Shown here piece by piece: positions 59,789 to 64,000 of a stretch of 64,000 nucleotides of DNA; the stretch's first letter is position 1; every line of letters begins with the position of its first letter. The notes under the pieces were generated by a model. The model saw only the letters and a list, made by a program, of their open reading frames with translations. It searched no databases and was not told where the DNA came from. The stretch is from Mycolicibacterium sp. S2-37 (GTDB lineage Bacteria; Actinomycetota; Actinomycetes; Mycobacteriales; Mycobacteriaceae). The position numbers and the translations under genes were made by a program. The DNA lies in assembly GCF_017352375.1 (NCBI RefSeq), contig NZ_JAFEVR010000002.1, positions 186,001 through 250,000 on the forward strand, read 5' to 3'.

Positions 59789-60313
59789 GTGGCGAAGAAT
59801 CTTCGACGGGTGTTGTCGTCAGCGGCCGCGTACGCGGTGATCAGTGTCGGGCTCGGTGTCGCCGCCGCGCTGTCGGCGCCCACCGCATCCGCCGACCCGG
59901 TGGCCACGCCCGATGTGCCCGTACCGGCACCGGCACCCGCGCCTGTGACGCTTCCCGGTCCCGTGCCCACCCCGCCGGCGCCCGGTGACGCCTCAGCACT
60001 CGCCGCACCGGCCCCGGCCGGTCCCGCTGAGATGCCTCACCTGTTCAGCCCCGAGAACCCCCCGCCCGGAACGTCGACCACACCGGTGGCGCCGTCGGGC
60101 AGCCGCGGCCTGTCCTACATCCGCGATCTGTGGCATGCGGTGCAAACCCAGGAGGTCAGTGGCGGCGACGCGATCTTCCTGCTCACCCAGCGCCCGCTCG
60201 ACCCGAACGCGACGCCGCCTCCCGGGATGCCGGCCGGGCCGCAGCCGCCCGCGCCCGCCGCACCGGTGTTGCCCGCCGCACCGGTGTTGCCGGCCGCGGC
60301 GCCGCTGCCGTAG
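59789..60313 (+). CDS. Secreted proline/alanine-rich protein
   Basis: A 174-residue protein with a signal peptide (AYAVISVGLGVAAALSAP, cleavage near ASADP). The mature part is very rich in Pro, Ala and Gly, and its only folded-looking segment is LSYIRDLWHAVQTQEVSGGDAIFLL near residue 115. The last 20 residues include an 18-base tandem repeat (60257-60274, 60275-60292) encoding APVLPA units. Similar proteins occur in mycobacteria without known function. GTG at 59789 follows GGGAG at eight bases. Confidence 0.7.
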   Translation: MAKNLRRVLSSAAAYAVISVGLGVAAALSAPTASADPVATPDVPVPAPAPAPVTLPGPVPTPPAPGDASALAAPAPAGPAEMPHLFSPENPPPGTSTTPVAPSGSRGLSYIRDLWHAVQTQEVSGGDAIFLLTQRPLDPNATPPPGMPAGPQPPAPAAPVLPAAPVLPAAAPLP

Positions 60314-60320
60314 CCGGTCG

Positions 60321-62575
<2,255 letters not shown>

Positions 62576-62579
<4 letters not shown>

Positions 62580-63160
62580 GAGGCATCCCTGTCGAGTGCA
62601 TCCTGCACGAGCCCGCGCAGCTGGCGGGCGACGGTGTCGAGGGGTGCGAGATCATGTGCGGCCCTCGCGAGAACGATCGCCCCCTCGAAACTGCTCATCA
62701 GCAGTGTGGCCAGGTCGGCTGCGCGTCCGGGCGACATCCCGTCGGCGGTCATCCGGTCGGCGATCAGCCCGGTCCAGTGGTCGAAGGCGGCCGCCGCGCG
62801 CTCGATCACCGCGGCGGCCTGGTCGGGTCTGCCGGGGTCGCCGGCTTCCACCGAGACGGCGACGACGGGGCAACCGGCCCGGAAATCACTGTCGCTCAGT
62901 ATCTTCCGGTACCCGTCGAACAGGCCGTCGAGCAGCGTGACCGAGTCGGGTGCCTGCCTCATCTGCTCGGCCACCCAGTCGCGGGCGTAGTCGACGGCCT
63001 CACACAACAGCTGGGTGCGTCCGCCGGGAAAGTAGTGGTACGCCGATCCGCGCGGAGCGCCGCTGTGGGCGAGTACGTCGGCGATCGCGGTCGGCGCAGC
63101 CCCGCGTTCCCGGATCAGTACCGCGGCGGAGCGCACCATTCGCTCCCTGGGAGTGGTCAT
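62576..63160 (-). CDS. TetR-family regulator
   Basis: A 194-residue repressor. The helix-turn-helix is in AAVLIRERGAAPTAIADVLAHSGAPRGSAYHYFPGG (residues 12-48, shown in two parts: AVLIRERGAAPTAIADVL and GAPRGSAYHYFPGG), an LmrA/YxaF-type pattern. The C-terminal ligand-binding domain is complete. The ATG at 63160 is followed on the mRNA by the molybdopterin oxidoreductase, coupled by ATGA. A TATGTA-N8-TACATA repeat lies 20 bases upstream, likely its operator, so the regulator and enzyme form one self-controlled operon. Confidence 0.88.
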
Positions 63161-63179
63161 GGAGGCGTCCTCTCGTCGA

Positions 63180-63199
63180 TATGTATGGAACCCTACATA
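63180..63199. promoter_or_regulatory. TetR-type inverted repeat TATGTA-N8-TACATA
   Basis: Perfect 6-bp arms at 63180-63185 and 63194-63199 with eight bases between, 20 bases upstream of the TetR start. Placement and symmetry fit autoregulation. Confidence 0.55.
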
Positions 63200-63272
63200 A
63201 CGACGGCGCACGGCGGAAGCCCGACCTGGGGAGTCGGCCCGGTCGGTGTGGAGTGGGTGGGTTTCAGCGCGG

Positions 63273-63719
63273 CTACTCGGACGACCAGTCGGAGTTCGGT
63301 GCGTAGTACTGCAGCATCGGCTGCCGGTGCAGTGTCGTACCGCTCTCCGCCACAACGAGTTCGGCCGACGAGACGTCGTAGACCACGTCGCCGTTCGCGG
63401 CGGTGAACCCGCCCGAGCCGTCCGCGGTGGCGGCCAGCATCAACGCCGACTCGTCACTCAAGCGCACGCCGCGGTACTGCAGCTGGCCATCGGGTCCCTT
63501 GCAGATCGCCACCAGCGCCTCGTCGGTGCGGCCGAAGGCGACCGCCGCTGCGGACCCCTGGCAGTATGCGGCGGTGCCGACGTAGCCGTTGTGGTCGGTG
63601 GCCAGATCCGACGGCTGCGCGGCCGCCGGTGTCGCAATCGACAGCGCCCCGGCGACGCTGAGAACCCCGATGCCGGTGCGGCGCAGGACGGTCCGACGGG
63701 GTTCCGGTGCGGCGGGCAT
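63273..63719 (-). CDS. Secreted hypothetical protein
   Basis: A 148-residue protein with a signal peptide containing paired Arg (PRRTVLRRTGIGVLSVAG; Tat-like or Sec) and cleavage near AAAQP. The mature domain contains two Cys (YCQGSAAAV and AICKGPDG) probably joined by a disulfide, and alternating beta strands (LQYRGVRLSDESALMLAAT). No family is recognised. It is separated from the downstream TetR gene by a promoter region and from the upstream gene by a hairpin. Confidence 0.68.
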   Translation of the reverse strand: MPAAPEPRRTVLRRTGIGVLSVAGALSIATPAAAQPSDLATDHNGYVGTAAYCQGSAAAVAFGRTDEALVAICKGPDGQLQYRGVRLSDESALMLAATADGSGGFTAANGDVVYDVSSAELVVAESGTTLHRQPMLQYYAPNSDWSSE

Positions 63720-63738
63720 GGCGGCAGGTTAACCCGGA

Positions 63739-63767
63739 CGGCCGCGCCGCCGTCGGAGGCGCGGCCG
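63739..63767 (-). terminator. Hairpin after the nitronate monooxygenase-like gene
   Basis: Perfect 10-bp GC stem (63739-63748 with 63758-63767) and a 9-base loop, 17 bases after the stop of the minus-strand gene at the right edge. No T-run follows, so it is a plausible but unproven terminator. Confidence 0.5.
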
Positions 63768-63783
63768 AGCGGGCACCGACCGA

Positions 63784-64000
63784 TCAGACGCCGGCGGCCT
63801 CGTTGAGGGTGTTCAGCGTGGTCGTGGCATCGAGGTACTCCTGCACCCAGCGCTCGATCACCGCGGAGGTCTTCTCGACCTTGGTGAACTGGCCGACGAC
63901 CTGGCCCACGGGGTTGAAGGCGACGTCGACCGTCTCGTTCGGGTACTTGTGGGTGGCGGCCACCGCCATACCGGACACCATGTATTGCAGCGGCATCCCC
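63784..64000 (-). CDS. Nitronate monooxygenase/2-nitropropane dioxygenase-like protein, 3' end only
   Basis: About 72 C-terminal residues are visible; the frame is still open at base 64000. They read like the FMN-dependent nitronate monooxygenase/enoyl-reductase group: NPVGQVVGQFTKVEKTSAVIE followed by a terminal helix (VQEYLDATTTLNTLNEAA). The FMN-binding barrel lies outside the window, so the assignment rests on the tail alone. Confidence 0.6.
   Translation of the reverse strand, partial: GMPLQYMVSGMAVAATHKYPNETVDVAFNPVGQVVGQFTKVEKTSAVIERWVQEYLDATTTLNTLNEAAGV

Overview
The window is chromosomal DNA of a mycobacterium, most likely a rapidly growing, environmental Mycolicibacterium. The evidence is very high GC, frequent GTG starts, many ATGA/GTGA/TGATG gene overlaps, and genus-typical genes: an antigen 85 mycolyltransferase, a PcaA-type mycolate cyclopropane synthase, an LpqH-family lipoprotein, a PimC-type mannosyltransferase, CYP124 and CYP125, BfrA, a secreted chorismate mutase of the Rv1885c type, two F420-type LLM oxidoreductases and an Rv2629-like protein. 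A lon gene is present; from memory, M. tuberculosis lacks lon. I see no rRNA, tRNA, insertion sequence, prophage or CRISPR array. Family names rest on reading the translated sequences; no database search was run.

Region by region. 1-7.3 kb: a tightly packed polyol/sugar-alcohol uptake and oxidation operon (two zinc dehydrogenases, one SDR, ABC ATPase, permease) ending in two near-identical solute-binding lipoproteins. 7.3-11.1 kb: a lipoprotein, a DUF72/HhH-GPD/TfoX-like/small-protein gene string and an LLM oxidoreductase. 11.1-14.7 kb: lon, with a candidate ECF-sigma promoter and HspR-type element, and the antigen 85 gene with a clear intrinsic terminator. 14.9-26.2 kb: mixed metabolic genes (DUF1810, GH13 amylase-like enzyme, deaminase, TPR protein, cupin, a decayed permease remnant, secretory-type lipase, thioesterase, FUSC membrane protein, EthD-like protein, enoyl-CoA hydratase). 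26.2-27.8 kb: an iron locus (bfd, an unknown gene, a 14/19 IdeR-box match, bfrA). 27.8-34.2 kb: FAD monooxygenase, AhpD-like protein with a KstR-type box, glutamine synthetase-like enzyme, LEH-like protein and amidohydrolase, Tat-type dienelactone hydrolase.

34.3-37.0 kb is the most unusual stretch: a TetR regulator divergent from two long coiled-coil proteins, the second with a DivIVA-type N-terminus, in DNA of visibly lower GC than its flanks. It is followed by a pimC-like glycosyltransferase, a DUF1275 membrane protein, and a one-TM coiled-coil protein ending in collagen-like Gly-X-Y triplets. 39.7-49.3 kb: HAD phosphatase, Rv2629-like protein, CYP124, SRPBCC protein, serine hydrolase, LLM oxidoreductase, SDR, secreted chorismate mutase and the cyclopropane synthase. 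49.2-57.9 kb: GNAT acetyltransferase with an agmatinase-family hydrolase, thioesterase, threonine dehydratase-like enzyme, POT transporter, L,D-transpeptidase, fatty acid hydroxylase with its GntR regulator, LpqH-like lipoprotein and an MmyB-like XRE regulator. 58.0-64 kb: small membrane protein, CYP125, a proline-rich secreted protein, a TetR/molybdopterin oxidoreductase operon, a secreted hypothetical protein, and the 3' end of a nitronate monooxygenase-like gene.

Several regulatory sites can be read directly from the sequence: two KstR-type boxes, an IdeR box, a HAIR-like element inside a GGAAC-N18-GTT promoter for lon, and palindromes in front of GntR, XRE and TetR genes that look autoregulatory. 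No obviously new defence or mobile system is visible. The coiled-coil/DivIVA module, the iron-box gene beside bfrA and the collagen-like envelope protein are the best leads.
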